From assembly GCF_964355755.1 (NCBI RefSeq), contig NC_092671.1:16091501-16155500 (forward strand): a stretch of 64,000 bases of DNA, written 5' to 3'. Positions 23,450 to 34,526 of the stretch are shown here, piece after piece. The position numbers and the translations under genes are program-made. The first letter of the stretch is position 1, and every line of letters starts with the position of its first letter. The DNA comes from Antedon mediterranea (Eukaryota; Echinodermata; Crinoidea; Comatulida; Antedonidae). The notes beneath the pieces were generated by a model. It had not been told where the DNA came from. It was given only the letters and a program-made list of their open reading frames with translations, and did no database searches.

Positions 23450-24264
23450 GTATGTGTCCCCCAAAAACATAAAAAAATGAAGATTAGTTAAATCAGGACT
23501 TTAAAAGTTAATAACTTCTGTTAAAAAAAATGAAAACAAATTGTTTTCTCATATAAAATGACAAAATAAATGGTAAAATTCAACCAAAAACCCATTTGCT
23601 GACAGCCAATTTGACTATTTTTTGCTTTAAATTACAGATTTTCAGGTAAATTCGATTCAATTTTGTTCAAAGTGGATAACTATTATGTTACATTAAAATG
23701 GCATATGCAAAAAAAACATTATTTTTCAGGACAATACATCTTTAATATTACAGTACGTTTAAATATAGGTGTTTAAAATTGTGCGCATACTGTATGTGCC
23801 CTAATTTTTACAGGTCTCATCATTGTACAATGATCTGAAATTTCTTCTTTTTTTTCAAGTGGAGCGGATGTCGGATTCCACTAACATAGCCACAACCGAT
23901 TGTAGCTCTAAGCTCTTCACCCAGAAGAAAATGTCTTGACGATACCCTCCAAAACTAGCATGACCACTACACCTTCCGTTTCTTCAATATAATAACTAAT
24001 AATATACGTTGGCATGTATTGTGAGTGTGAAGACAATTCCTAAATGGGGCCTTGATATTGACGTTATATTTACACCGACTGACATGGTGTACTAGGTCTA
24101 TAACAAGAAATATTGGTATTTTGTTAATTATACAAAGAAATTAGTTAGGCCTTCTCACATTTCTCATGTTTGTTTGGGTTTCATTCACAATTTTGTGATA
24201 TGGTAAATTACAATCATCAGTAATTATACAATTATTAATAATATAATAATAATTATTATAATAC

Positions 24265-24488
24265 CTGATAGTATCTTCTAATCTTTGAGTAACATAGGCC
24301 GTGGTAGGCGAGTCTGGGCGACTTCTGCTTGGTTCTTCCTGCTGAATTTTACCTTTATCAAAATACCCTTCGTTGGATTTTGAACCCATTGTTGTCTGTT
24401 CATCATGATGAACCGACGACGACTTTCCTAAAAAGTTGTCTAAACTGCGTATGTTATTTGTTGCTTTATCCGACCCAACAGACGTCAT
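24265..24488 (-). CDS. Probable first coding exon of an unrecognised minus-strand gene
   Basis: ATG at 24488 opens 74 codons plus two bases (MTSVGSDKATNNIRSLDNFL at the start), hydrophilic and Ser/Asp/Thr-rich with an SRPDSPT motif. The frame turns into AT repeats right after AG|GTATTA, a usable splice donor at 24264, so the exon probably ends at 24265 in phase 2. The 5' flank has a CpG-containing stretch (about 24600-24660) that could be a promoter. No downstream exon was recognised at lower coordinates, where transposons dominate; a long intron may carry the rest out of the window. It could also be a chance ORF. Confidence 0.4.
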
Positions 24489-25384
24489 TTTGAGAAAAAT
24501 GAAAAACTAAAAGGTGTGAAAATATTGATGAAATCAGCAATACCAGCCAAAAAGGCTAGATATTACAGAAATTTAGAAGTAAACTGTCTGTCTATACAAC
24601 CCATGCCCAACTCTGCTGTCGGCCATTTTCCCACACATGACGTTACCAAGCGTTCGACAGAGGGCGGATAACTCACAAAATAGAAAAACAAAATAAAACA
24701 CAATGACGTATTTTAATACACTTAAAAGTGTGTAACAAGCGTGTAAATAGATGAGTACCGTTATCAACAATACGGTATTGTAAACAAATCCTCTATTACT
24801 GTTTACTTTGCGGTTAACCGTTAGCTTGGGCCATTGCTAGAAACAATACTGGTAAAGTGTGCGCGTGTCGATTAAATTAATGTTTGACACGGTATAAAAT
24901 GTGTTATTCCTCTATATACTAAATTATCTGGTAGATTTAGGCTAGGCTATAGTAACTATTAGAAAGAAAAAAATTTAAAAACACTAAAATAAAGCTATTT
25001 TAAAGATCCATTTATTTCAATTCAAGGAACTGTTATTCTTCCATATTATACAAAAAGCATGACTCAATATATTACTTACAATAAAACATTACAATACAAG
25101 ATTTCGGTGTTGTCGTCACACCCGGAGAACAACAAATATTATTTTAAAAAGGTTTTTAATTGTATTATGCCCATATTGTTGTATAGTTCAAAACTTTAAA
25201 AAAATAAAATAAACGTTTCTTCTTATTTATGTCCGAGTTACTTTTCTATATATATGGAGGCTTCATTTCCAGTGCTCGTAAGTAAATGATTATAGCCCAT
25301 AGCATAAACAGCTAGCGATACCGTACAGTTTAACTTTAGATTTTGTTTCAGTTGTTCCAGCCAGATATTTGGATTGTTTTTTCT

Positions 25385-25765
25385 CTAAATGAATGGTGTA
25401 CAGTTCTCTCTCCATTTTTGATGCTGTATCTCAAATTCAGTTACAACTTTTGTCATAAATTTGTTTGTTTCCTGGTTAAATTCATTCTTAGAAAGTGTAA
25501 CGATCTTCCATTTAATCCATTTTTCTGACCACGTTGACACACGCTTACAAAACGTCAAACGTCTTCCAGTTTTTGCTTCAATTGCATCGCAAAGTTCTTG
25601 AATGTGCGTTCGAATGAAATCAAATACATTTGGTTCTTCCTCAACCTTACAGGAACCAGACATCCGAACGGACAGGCAGATGACGAGAATCAAAAACAGT
25701 TTCCGGTTGTTTTTTAAGCACCGTCTTTTTACGAATAGACATCGTCGGTATTCAAACATAATCAT
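25385..25765 (-). CDS. Small hypothetical protein with N-terminal signal-anchor-like segment
   Basis: 126 residues in one open frame. A basic N-terminus is followed by a hydrophobic stretch, KLFLILVICLSV, about residues 23-34, as in a signal peptide or type II anchor. The remaining 90 or so residues are polar, with CDAIEAKTGRRLTFCKRVST and an aromatic basic SEKWIKWKI run, ending WRENCTPFI. Amino-acid usage is more protein-like than in nearby AT-rich ORFs. I do not recognise the family. It could be one exon of a larger gene. It lies about 150 bp from a duplicated GC-richer segment (25.95-26.28 kb) that may hold its promoter. Confidence 0.35.
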   Translation of the reverse strand: MIMFEYRRCLFVKRRCLKNNRKLFLILVICLSVRMSGSCKVEEEPNVFDFIRTHIQELCDAIEAKTGRRLTFCKRVSTWSEKWIKWKIVTLSKNEFNQETNKFMTKVVTEFEIQHQKWRENCTPFI

Positions 25766-25952
25766 GATGCAAAAACGCAGATAAGTAATAATAAAGATCT
25801 ATAAATTGTTGAAAACACTTTTTAAATCATTGATTATTAATCTTGATTGATGCACACCAAAAGTCATAAGTGGTTGTACAGTGAGTTAAACTCGGCTCAC
25901 TAGTGCTCTCTCTCATTCGTGATTGGAACTGAATTTAGACAAGTTTGGCACT

Positions 25953-26276
25953 CGGTGTCCGAAAGTGCGTGTTTGCTATCAAAACAGAAACTGCGCAGAA
26001 GAAGGGTATCACCAAGGGGGGCATTTCATTCGTCCGTGATATTGGAAAAGTTTGTAGATGTAAATGTAAATGGAGTAATAACCTGCGACTTGCAGCCGGC
26101 CTACTGGGCTGAATTGCGCACATGTGTGGACGACACATACCACAGCTTTCTACTCCCCCCTAAGGGTCCCTTTTCATGTCGAGTGCTGCCGGCCACAAAC
26201 GGTGCCCGTTCGTTTGGTACATTTCAGTGTCCGAAAGTGCGTATTTGCTATTAAAATAGAAACTGCGCAGAAGAAA
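25953..26276 (+). repeat. Pair of about 51-bp direct repeats bracketing a GC-richer segment
   Basis: 25953-26003 and 26226-26276 share GTGTCCGAAAGTGCGT, then TTTGCTAT, AAAA, and AGAAACTGCGCAGAAGAA with four or so differences. The intervening 220 bp is less AT-rich than its surroundings. An open frame crosses it (25919-26254, plus) but no protein family is recognised. It may be a promoter-associated duplication or a fragment of a repeat. Confidence 0.6.
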
Positions 26277-27369
26277 AAAAAAACAGTGCATCATAAAGGG
26301 GTTTGTCTATTGTCTACTTTCAGGTTGTTAGGGGCAGAAGCTGCTTTATCTTACACAAACAATCTTTAAGGCTTTATTTTTAAATTGAGTTGTATTATGT
26401 ATCGGTTATAGGCCTATTTCACGTAATGATAAAAAACAAATAAGTACAGGGACTAAAACAACTTGAACTTGACTTGAACAAACCATGTAAATTTTGTTTA
26501 AATTTAGGCCTACTAATTTACTGTGTGTAAATAGGATACCGTATAGTTGTTTACCAAAAGAAGAATGTAAACTCACTCTTTCATGGTTTTCCTATTTAAT
26601 TCATCAATTAACCCGAGCGAAATTGTAAAATGGTAGGCCTAAATTGAAGGCACGTGATGTTTTATTTTGACTTATGTTTGGTGTTAAGCCAAATTGTATG
26701 TTATGTATATAATTGGTGTATGTTATATGTGTTACTACTAAACGTCATTAATTCGGCCGTAAGTCAAGTTCATAAATATATTATCATTTAACACCGCCGA
26801 TTGGTCGGTCAAAGAAAATGATAGTAAATTGTGGAAAGAAACATGTTTAATAACAGCATGTAAAACCGTGACTAGCCACGTGTTTTGTTATTTCCATTGC
26901 AGTCTGTGTTTATGTTTTTGTTTTATGAGCCGTCCTATATTGTAAGATCCTCGTAATACTATCACAGAAAGGTTATTCGTGGTTAAGGCTAAGCAAAATA
27001 ACCTTTATAATAGTTTTGGAAATGTGAAGACTTCCATTGACATTGTACAGATGGTGCGGTTGAAAAATATATGGCCGAAATAAAAAGAAAATATATCTAA
27101 GCTTCTCGTTGGTCCAGGTTTAAATCTGTTATTAAATTATAGATAGGTTATGATTTGAAAGAATTCAAATATATCGCATCATTTAAACAAAATATAAATA
27201 ATTTCTCTTTTAATTAGTAGTTATTTTATTATGATATTAATTATAATAAGCCTAAAATAAATATTGTTAACACGACAGTTTTGTCGCGTGTGGTTGTTTA
27301 AGTACTTTTAAACCCTTTTGATTGGTCATTAGTTTGGACTACTTTAGCGCATGCTCCAAAATAACAAAG

Positions 27370-30300
27370 ATGGCTGCGTACATACGACGTCTGCTCAAGT
27401 TGTTTAAGTCTGTCGTATTATTCTCTGTTTTATTAAACATAATTGCATGTTACGCAGAAACAATTTTACTTGATGATGACATATTTCAAGCTAGTTCGTC
27501 ACAAAAAGGTTTAAACGTAGGAGTCGCTAAGCCAGTAAGGTATGAATGAGCCTAGCCTAGCTAGCCTTTTAGTTAGGCCACCAAGCCTACGCGTACGGCG
27601 GAACGAGAGGCCTCTCAGCCCGCCTCTATGTGACGTGTCAAAATGGGATAACGTCAACTCGTCAGAGTGAGAGTTTGACCGGCAGCCGGTGCAATAATCT
27701 ACGCCCCTAGGTTTCTAGGGTTAGGCCTACTAGATCTAGCAACCTACACTGTTATTGTATATTTTGAAAAAAAAAACCTGTTAGTGTTAAAGATATTGTC
27801 CCCCTAAAAAAATATTTTTTTAAATTTTTTTGTTGAATATGTTATTTCACATAATACTGTTATTCACTCTCACAAAAAATTGGGTCTGAAAAAAATTTAT
27901 TTACCTGAGAAAAATGTAATTTAAAGCAAAAAATGGTCAAATTGTGAATTGACAATGAGGTTTTGGGTAATTTAACTGTTTATTTTGTCTTTTTATTGGT
28001 GAAATATTTTTTTTTCCCCGTTTTTTTTCTTATGGAAGTGAACAACTTCATTAAAACTGCAAAATGGCTTATTCAAAGTCCGATTTTAAAAATCTTTATT
28101 TTTCATGATTTTGGGGGACAATACATCTTTAATAATAATATATAATTATAATAAATAATAAAACATAATAATGGTAATTACTAGTCTGTAGGCCTTTAAT
28201 TATAGTATACTATATATATTGAATTTTTTATATTAATTTATACATTAATCATTATTGAAATTGTATTTTTTTGTTTAATTGTTTTTTATTTTCGTGCTAC
28301 TACTTCTATTTATTCTAGGCCCAGACATATCTGTAATACAGATAGATAGAAGATAACAAATAATTATCAATTTGAGGATTTATTTGTTACTTTTCATGTG
28401 ATTTTCCTTCATAAAAGTAGTTATAAGGCCTAATTCTAACATGTGGTATTCACAATAAAGTTACAGTTAAGTTCTAAATTTGGAGTTGAAATACAAGACA
28501 GGTGCAAAACAGAAATAACACCAATGTTTTTGCAATCTCTCCATCTTCTGTAGCACGAAAATTGTGCATTAGGCTGTCTGGGCAGTATAACCTAACATTA
28601 AATTTGAATGGAAATTTCCAGAGAAATATCTGTTATAATTCTTAATTTATAGGTATCTACTGTATGATGTCAATCCTGGAGAAGGATTTAATTTAAGACG
28701 AGATGTTTACATGCGAATAGCAAATCTTGTTAAAACGCTCTGTGAAAAAGAAGAATGGATTTTGGTACTTCCGCCTTGGGGTAGGATGTATCATTGGAAG
28801 ACGCCAAGGCTTGACCAAAATCGAATACCATGGTCTTTATTCTTTAATGTTGAAAGCTTGAACCAACATGTTCCTGTTATGGAATTTGAAGAATACCTAT
28901 GGCATGCCAACAGTAATTTATTTATTATTATTATTAAATTAGCTTATAAATAAGAGTAGTTAAAAAAAGTTTATAATTGCCTCCCGCCTAAAAAATCGCA
29001 GTACTGTATACAATATTTCATATTTTTAAATAAAAATTTAGGTAACTTTAGACAATATCTAGAACCTCAGTTTGATTGCTATTGGTTTATTCTGGCTATC
29101 AGTTAAAAAAAAATCATCACACTATCATTAATAATAAAATCTATCTTCCAAATTTACAGTATCGATAAATAGGTTTCCCAAAAGAAGAGTAACAAAACAA
29201 TTTAGTTTATGTTATTATTCATTGTGTAATCACACTTAATTTTTGTATTTATAATAATACATTGACAGGAGAACCAGAAATTGAAGAAATATACACACTC
29301 CAACGTTATGCTGAAGGATGGAAAAATGGTAAATTTGAAGAAAAGTATGACAGACGAGAGTGCATTGATCGACCTCCTTATATAAAAAAAGATGGAAAGT
29401 TTAGAGGCTGGTTCTGGGGTTACAACGACGTGTATGGCTTGAACTTTACATGTCTGTCTGTACAGGGCTTTGCAAGCATTCTAGCTCCTATGCTGTGGGA
29501 AAATACAACTGCAAGGTATGTTTACTTTGTGTGTTATCTTTATTGGTTCTAAGTACCCTATAATAGAGGTTAATATAAAAGTTTGATGAATGTAGGGTAG
29601 TAAACTATAGGCTTATTAAAGGAAGTAGGTGATATGTCAGTTTCTGAAACTGTTTGATATTTAAACTGTAATTGTGCAAAGTATGCATACAGTGTTAGAT
29701 ATTGTTTTCAATAAATTCTTATTACGAACAATTTTTAGTTTTGAAAGTATGCATGCAATATTATGATACATATTTAAAGTATATATAAAACTTCCATTTT
29801 TATTTGTATTAAAATAGTTATAATAACAACATAATAGTTATATACAGTGTAGGTGTAGCTTAGTGGTTCAAATCCCAAAGTCCGGGGTTCAATCCTGACC
29901 TTGGGTTGTAACAACTCTTTCAACTCCACTCCCTAAGAATGAAACGATCAATTATAAATATTTTATCCAACCTGTAGTAATTGATGAGTTGTTTGCTGTT
30001 GGATGCATATATGCTTATGAAATTTAAAAAAAAGTCATTATCTCTAAATTTATACTGAATGTAATTTATTTCCGTTTATGTCTGTTTCAATACTTTTAAT
30101 ACATATTTAGAAAATTCATTTTACTCATGATAATAATACTATCAATATACTCATAAATTCCATCATTATTAATGCTATAAGCCATTCTCTATTTCTGTCT
30201 TTATGTAGAAAGAGAGTAAACACTATGAAACAAAAACACTTTGCTAACAAATACCTGATCAATACCAAGCCATATTGGAATATCATTACAGTATTCACAA

Positions 30301-33300
30301 TCAAAACAAAGTCAATATACAAATTTAATACATACAAACGGTATAATTATCATATCAATCATTTAGTATAGCGCTTTTGTGACTGATTCTATGATATAGT
30401 ACTGTAGTAATCTAATCAGTCTAGGCACTGGACATATTTTATTGGTAGAGTAGAATCTGAAATTATGAATTTTTTAAAATTTTAGATTCTAATATATTCA
30501 TCCGTAGACTAGTTGTATTTTCTTAAATTTTCTATTACCAGATCAGTATTAATAACCAGAGCAGAAACAGTTCTGCATGACAGATTCGGGGGAAAGATGT
30601 ATTGGCAAGTAAGTTGCCCTTTGACCTGGGTATCTGTGAAAAATGTCAATGTTCAACTTTAAATCTCTGTTTTTGTCACTGTATTTCACTCTTCTTATTC
30701 ACACATTTTTGTTCACAGAGAAAATTCTAAACTACATGGAAATTCATCTTGTAAATGGATCACTTAGTTTGCTTTGCACAAATCCTTCAAAACATTCTCT
30801 GAAATTAAATGCCAAAATTTAATACAAATTATATGATGAATTTAATTTTTTTTCATCAGAGTTTGTTTCTTAAGCTCTATCTACACTATCAAACTAGTTT
30901 GACAACAAAAGTATGATGTGCCCAAATGAAATCCAGCCAAATATACAGTGATGACACCATCGCATTTTTTTTTTGTCGCATAAAGTTTGATAGTGTAGAT
31001 AGAGATTTACTGTATGTAGAAAGTTTTGCAACATATTACTATAGAGGTAGAATATATATAAAAAAAACCTTAATATATTGTATCATACTACTGCACATTC
31101 TATCTCTGCATTGGTGATGGGTTTAAAAAATCTTTTGCTAGCTTTGTTTGCTTAAAAATAGCATTTTGCACAAGCACATAATAAAATGTTTGTCTACAAG
31201 CACATGATAAAATCTTTGAGTTAACAAAATGTGTTGAACAATGGCATTCTTTATCAGGTATATGTGTGACTACTAACCTTATTAATCATTAACCTATTTA
31301 CCATCGGACACAGGTCAGTGTTTGTTGACCGAGCCGAGGAGTTGCTTCACGACCATTATGGAGGAAAGGATTATTGGGATGTGAGTAGGAAACTAGCAGT
31401 TTACGTTGGTTTTATTTCTGCTGTCATTTATTTGTTTTTTTTTATACTTATTTAAGGATTTTGTCCTCCACGGATTGTTTATGTTCTAACTTCTATGTTC
31501 ATATTTGTTACAAATTTAAAATGCAACTTTATGTCAGCAAATGAAATTAGACAATGCACCTATAACATTTAATAAATTGCTTTTGGGATGGTAGCAATAG
31601 AGGGAAATGACAAAGAGATGTCCAACTATTGAATTTGGAATTATAGGTATATGTTTTGTTTCCAATTTTTACCCAACTCGCAAATTTTTAGTGACGTCAT
31701 CTCGATTCAACATTTCCCTCAATTATATTTTTAATATGCATGCTATTAACACACAGTAACATCTTCCAATTATAAATGCTCTATTTTACAAACACTTCGT
31801 GTACAAAGAGTGTGTTTCTCCAACCCAAACAGTGTGCCTCTCTCCAAAACAAAGGGTGTGTCTTCAACTCAAAGAGTGTGTCTCTCCAACACAAAGGGTG
31901 TGTCTATCCAACTCAAAGAGCGTGTTTTTCTAATACCAAAAATACATGTCTCTCCAACTCTAAAGACAGATGTAATGGAAGATGTTACTGTATTATTATT
32001 GTTTACGTAACTAGGTTACCAAACATCTAGATTATTTAAGATTGTAATGCTTGTGAAGTTAATAAGACATAATGCATGAACATTTATGCTGCACTGAAAA
32101 ATGTACTGTATGTTCACAATCACATAGTGTTTGCTTGGGGCATCTAACAAATGGTGATGAGTTTAATCAAATACTGCTTTGAAATGTGTTATTGTCATAA
32201 GCACTATTTATCATGTTTTGTTTACTTGTTATTGGATCAACAAAAAAGACAATTTACCTTAATTTATTCCAATAATTATTGTACTATGTGACCTTTCTTT
32301 TTTGGGGTTTTTAATGGAATGTTTTTAAATTATGATAATTGAATATGTTATTTAAATATCAAGGGAGATATTATTATTAGATAGATGATAAATATATTAA
32401 ATGATAAAAAGTAGTACATCGTCAGTTGATAGTAGATGTGTATTTCGTACAAAGGAGTTTCTAATTAATTTAGATTTTTTATTTTGAAGGCAAGAAGGAG
32501 TATGAGGTTCTCTGATTCTCTCATTGATATTGGAGACGCAATCAGAAAAAAGTATTTTCATTCAACTGATGAAAAAGATAACACAATTATGGAAAGAAAT
32601 TGGCAAGATCAAAAGGTATATTATTCTGGTCTTGATATAGAAATGATAATGGGTAGGGTTGAAGTTAAATTCTGCTGGAAAATAAATAATTATATTATTT
32701 ATATATGTATTGTTGTTTATTATAGCTATTGCATTTCTAGTTATAAATTGTTCATATACACATTTTTTTTATATATTTTCTTTTTATCAGTTTAAAATAA
32801 ATGTGTTGTGAATAAATAAGTCAAAAATAAATAGTCAACAATACTTATTCTGCTGGAGAATTGCCCTAAGAATTGGAAATCTACTGATTTTGTAATACGT
32901 AGATGGGTAAAAAATTCATTTCATCATTATATGTAAAACAAGACATGCATTGTAACAAGTTAAAACTTGTGGCAAGTTTGCATGTAACTTTAAATGCACG
33001 TAACCGATACAAACATCAAAGTTAAAAAGCAAATATGTACTATATTTTCAGCCAGTAATTGGTTCTGCCAAAGGAGGAGATTATCTAGCAGTACATCTAC
33101 GTAGGCAGGACTTTGCTCGCAATAAACGAAAGGAAGCGCCATCAATTAAAAATGCTGCATCACAAATTAATGAAATTCTTCAAAGAGAGGGATTAAAATC
33201 AGTGTTTCTATGCACAGATGCTATTAAATCAGGTATTAAAATCATTTTAATTTTTTCTACATAATGAAAGGAGTATTGTAACTTGTTAGTGCTGCTGTGT

Positions 33301-34343
33301 ACTCTTTATCAAAATATTGACTTTATAATTATAATTTATGTTAGAAATTGACGACCTAAAGAGTCAAGTTGATGGCAAGGTTGTTCACTACCGACCACCT
33401 AAAGACATCATGGAGAGATTTAAGGATGGAGGTGTAGCTATCATTGATCAATGGGTAGCAGCTCATGCTAAGTAAGAGTACATTCTCATTTTATCAAAAC
33501 ATGTTGTATCATTTAACTTTACAGACAGCAGCCATTAAAGTCTGCCAGTAGGTGCTAGAACCGATACACCTTACTATATGATTGACTGTCTTTCCCAACA
33601 ACATTTGTTTCACCATAACAATAACATCAGTATGTCTGTGTCTCAAACACATGTTAACATTGGCAATGGTTTGAGGCTCAGTCGCTCCATGGTTCTGGTA
33701 ATAGAACGAGTCTTGTCGGATAAGGACTATAAACCGTAGGTCCAGTGTACACATCTAGCTCATGTGCACTTTAAAGAACCTAGTACATCTTTCGAGATGA
33801 ACAGTCTTAGACTGAAGAGGCTACCCAGTATAAAGAATAAATAATAACAATTGTATTTAACACTGCAGCTTACATGTCTTAAGAGTCTTTTACACCTGTT
33901 CCGGCACGGTTCTGGTCCGGCGCTGAAAAATCAAATCGAAAGGCAATGTTTCCTTTTCACGACACTCCACGCGGCTATGCGGCAATTGATGCGCATAGCT
34001 GCTTGAAAGCAAAACATTGACCCTCGTTTTAATTCGCTGGCGCTGGACCGGAACAGTGCCGAAACAGGTGTGAAAGACCCTTACCTGCTCTCTCATCTGC
34101 TTCCCCACACCCCAAATCTCTTTTAACTATTTCAATCTCAATTGTTCTCATTTTGTTACTCAATGTTGATGTTTTTCGTGTAGGTATTTCATTGGAACAT
34201 GCGTTTCCACGTTTTCGTTTCGTATACAAGAAGAGAGACAAATCATTGGATTTGACCCGAAGACGACGTACAACTGCTTTTGCGGTGACCCAGATTTAGA
34301 CACAGATTGTGACCAACCTTCAAAATGGAATATTGTCTACTGA
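27370..34343 (+). CDS. POFUT2: GDP-fucose protein O-fucosyltransferase 2
   Basis: An ER enzyme that adds O-fucose to Ser/Thr of folded thrombospondin type 1 repeats. Exons: 27370-27539, 28653-28912, 29269-29515, then either 30542-30608 or 31314-31380, then 32490-32615, 33052-33232, 33345-33471, 34184-34343. All junctions are GT-AG and phases agree; the total is 445 residues with one exon-4 copy, against about 429 in human. Start ATG 27370 has a strong context and opens a signal peptide ([19 protein letters not shown]). Diagnostic blocks: [20 protein letters not shown] with the Glu aligned to the proposed catalytic base; [34 protein letters not shown]; the donor-binding [18 protein letters not shown]; and the C-terminal [11 protein letters not shown]. 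No residue loss is evident, so the gene should be functional. Confidence 0.96.
27787..28133. mobile_element. MITE family A copy in POFUT2 intron 1
   Basis: Starts TTAAAGATATTGTCCCCC and ends GGGGGACAATACATCTTTAA. The interior runs in the opposite orientation to the copies at 36.5 and 60.1 kb (the AAGCAAAAAATGGTCAAATT block is inverted). Confidence 0.75.
28390..28530 (+). repeat. Diverged relic of the long-TIR repeat found at 47.5-48.4 kb
   Basis: The run from CTTCATAAAAGTAGTTATAA through AGGCCTAATTCTAACATGTG to GACAGGTGCAAAACAGAAAT parallels 48290-48395. Only one arm is present, and it is much diverged. It lies in POFUT2 intron 1. Confidence 0.55.
29851..29912 (+). repeat. tRNA-like fragment, probable SINE head, in POFUT2 intron 3
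   Basis: GGTGTAGCTTAGTGGTTCAA resembles a polymerase III A box and CGGGGTTCAATCCTGACC a B box, but the anticodon arm region is shortened. No terminator or poly-A tail is obvious. Confidence 0.45.
30542..30608 (+). CDS. POFUT2: POFUT2 alternative exon 4a
   Basis: 67 nt between TTCTATTACCAG and GTAAGT, entered in phase 2 and left in phase 0. It encodes [20 protein letters not shown], then WQ, after the split Arg. It aligns without gaps to exon 4b (13 of 22 whole codons identical in sequence of amino acids). Position 5 is Thr where 4b and vertebrate POFUT2 have Asp. There is no stop and the splice sites are good, so it does not look like a dead copy. Confidence 0.85.
30873..31006. mobile_element. 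MITE family B copy between POFUT2 exons 4a and 4b
   Basis: Ends AGCTCTATCTACACTATCAA and its complement TTGATAGTGTAGATAGAGAT, with a short interior ending in a poly-T run. It is the most diverged of four copies in the window. Confidence 0.7.
31314..31380 (+). CDS. POFUT2: POFUT2 alternative exon 4b, the form closest to vertebrates
   Basis: 67 nt between CCATCGGACACAG and GTGAGT, same phases as 4a. It encodes [20 protein letters not shown], then WD, close to the vertebrate sequence [18 protein letters not shown]. Including both copies, or neither, would break the frame of exon 5, because exon 3 ends in phase 2 and exon 5 starts in phase 0. Confidence 0.92.
31800..31965 (+). repeat. Minisatellite in the POFUT2 intron after exon 4b
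   Basis: About seven imperfect units of 21-24 bp of the type CAAAGAGTGTGTCTCTCCAA. Units alternate between AGAGTGTG and AGGGTGTG. No coding role; open frames across it are shadows of the repeat. Confidence 0.8.
33640..33852 (+). mobile_element. tRNA-derived SINE (copy 3), 5' part degraded, in POFUT2 intron 7
   Basis: A B-box remnant (ATGGTTTGAGGCTCAGTCGC) is followed by the family body GGATAAGGACTATAAACCGT and TCCAGTGTACACATCTAGCT, then the tail GAAGAGGCTACCCAGTATAA and AATAAATAATAA. The A box is not recognisable. Confidence 0.7.
33882..34080. mobile_element. MITE with TTA target duplication in POFUT2 intron 7
   Basis: Terminal inverted repeats of about 45 bp. The left end has GAGTCTTTTACACCTGTTCC then GGCACGGTTCTGGTCCGGCG; the right end is complementary with a few changes. 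TTA flanks both sides, which fits a PIF/Harbinger-type element. It ends about 100 bp before the last POFUT2 exon. Confidence 0.75.
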
Positions 34344-34520
34344 TTGGTCCTTTAAATACTGAATGAATATAAAGAATGAGTATAATCACTTCTTGGTAAT
34401 GCTACCATTTTGTTTGAACATTTCCACCAGCTAAGTTGGTTCGAATTAATGTTGTATCTATTTCCAAGATTATATGAGATGCTTGAGGATTTGCTTGGAC
34501 AAATTAAGCAATATAATAGT

Positions 34521-34526
34521 AATAAA
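34521..34526 (+). terminator. Candidate POFUT2 poly(A) signal
   Basis: AATAAA lies 178 bp after the stop codon, followed by AGTCATGAACAC. Another AATAAA is present near 34755. Which one is used cannot be told from sequence. Confidence 0.45.

Larger units (their letters stand above)
20853..23745. mobile_element. MITE family A copy, split by the long-TIR transposon
   Basis: The left end TAAAGATGTACGTGT (20853-20867) and the continuation from 23450 (GTATGTGTCCCCCAAAAACA) together make the family start, seen elsewhere as TTAAAGATGTATTGTCCCCC. The element ends at about 23745 with the complementary GACAATACATCTTTAA. Other copies are at 27787, 36512 and 60088. All share the interior motif GTGGATAACTATTATGT. 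The 2.58 kb between the two parts is the inserted transposon. Confidence 0.8.

Noticed and set aside
25919-26254. 111-residue plus-strand ORF across the GC-richer island
   Set aside because: It spans both copies of a direct repeat and shows no family pattern, so coding is not supported, though an exon cannot be fully excluded.
27322-27369. Upstream extension of POFUT2 exon 1 by 16 codons
   Set aside because: The frame is open but its first codon is TTG. The ATG at 27370 has a strong context and begins a normal signal peptide.
27535-27540. GTAAGG as the POFUT2 exon 1 donor
   Set aside because: It would end exon 1 in phase 0, whereas exon 2 needs two carried bases to read YLLYDV. The GTATGA donor at 27540 gives the right phase and the conserved Arg.
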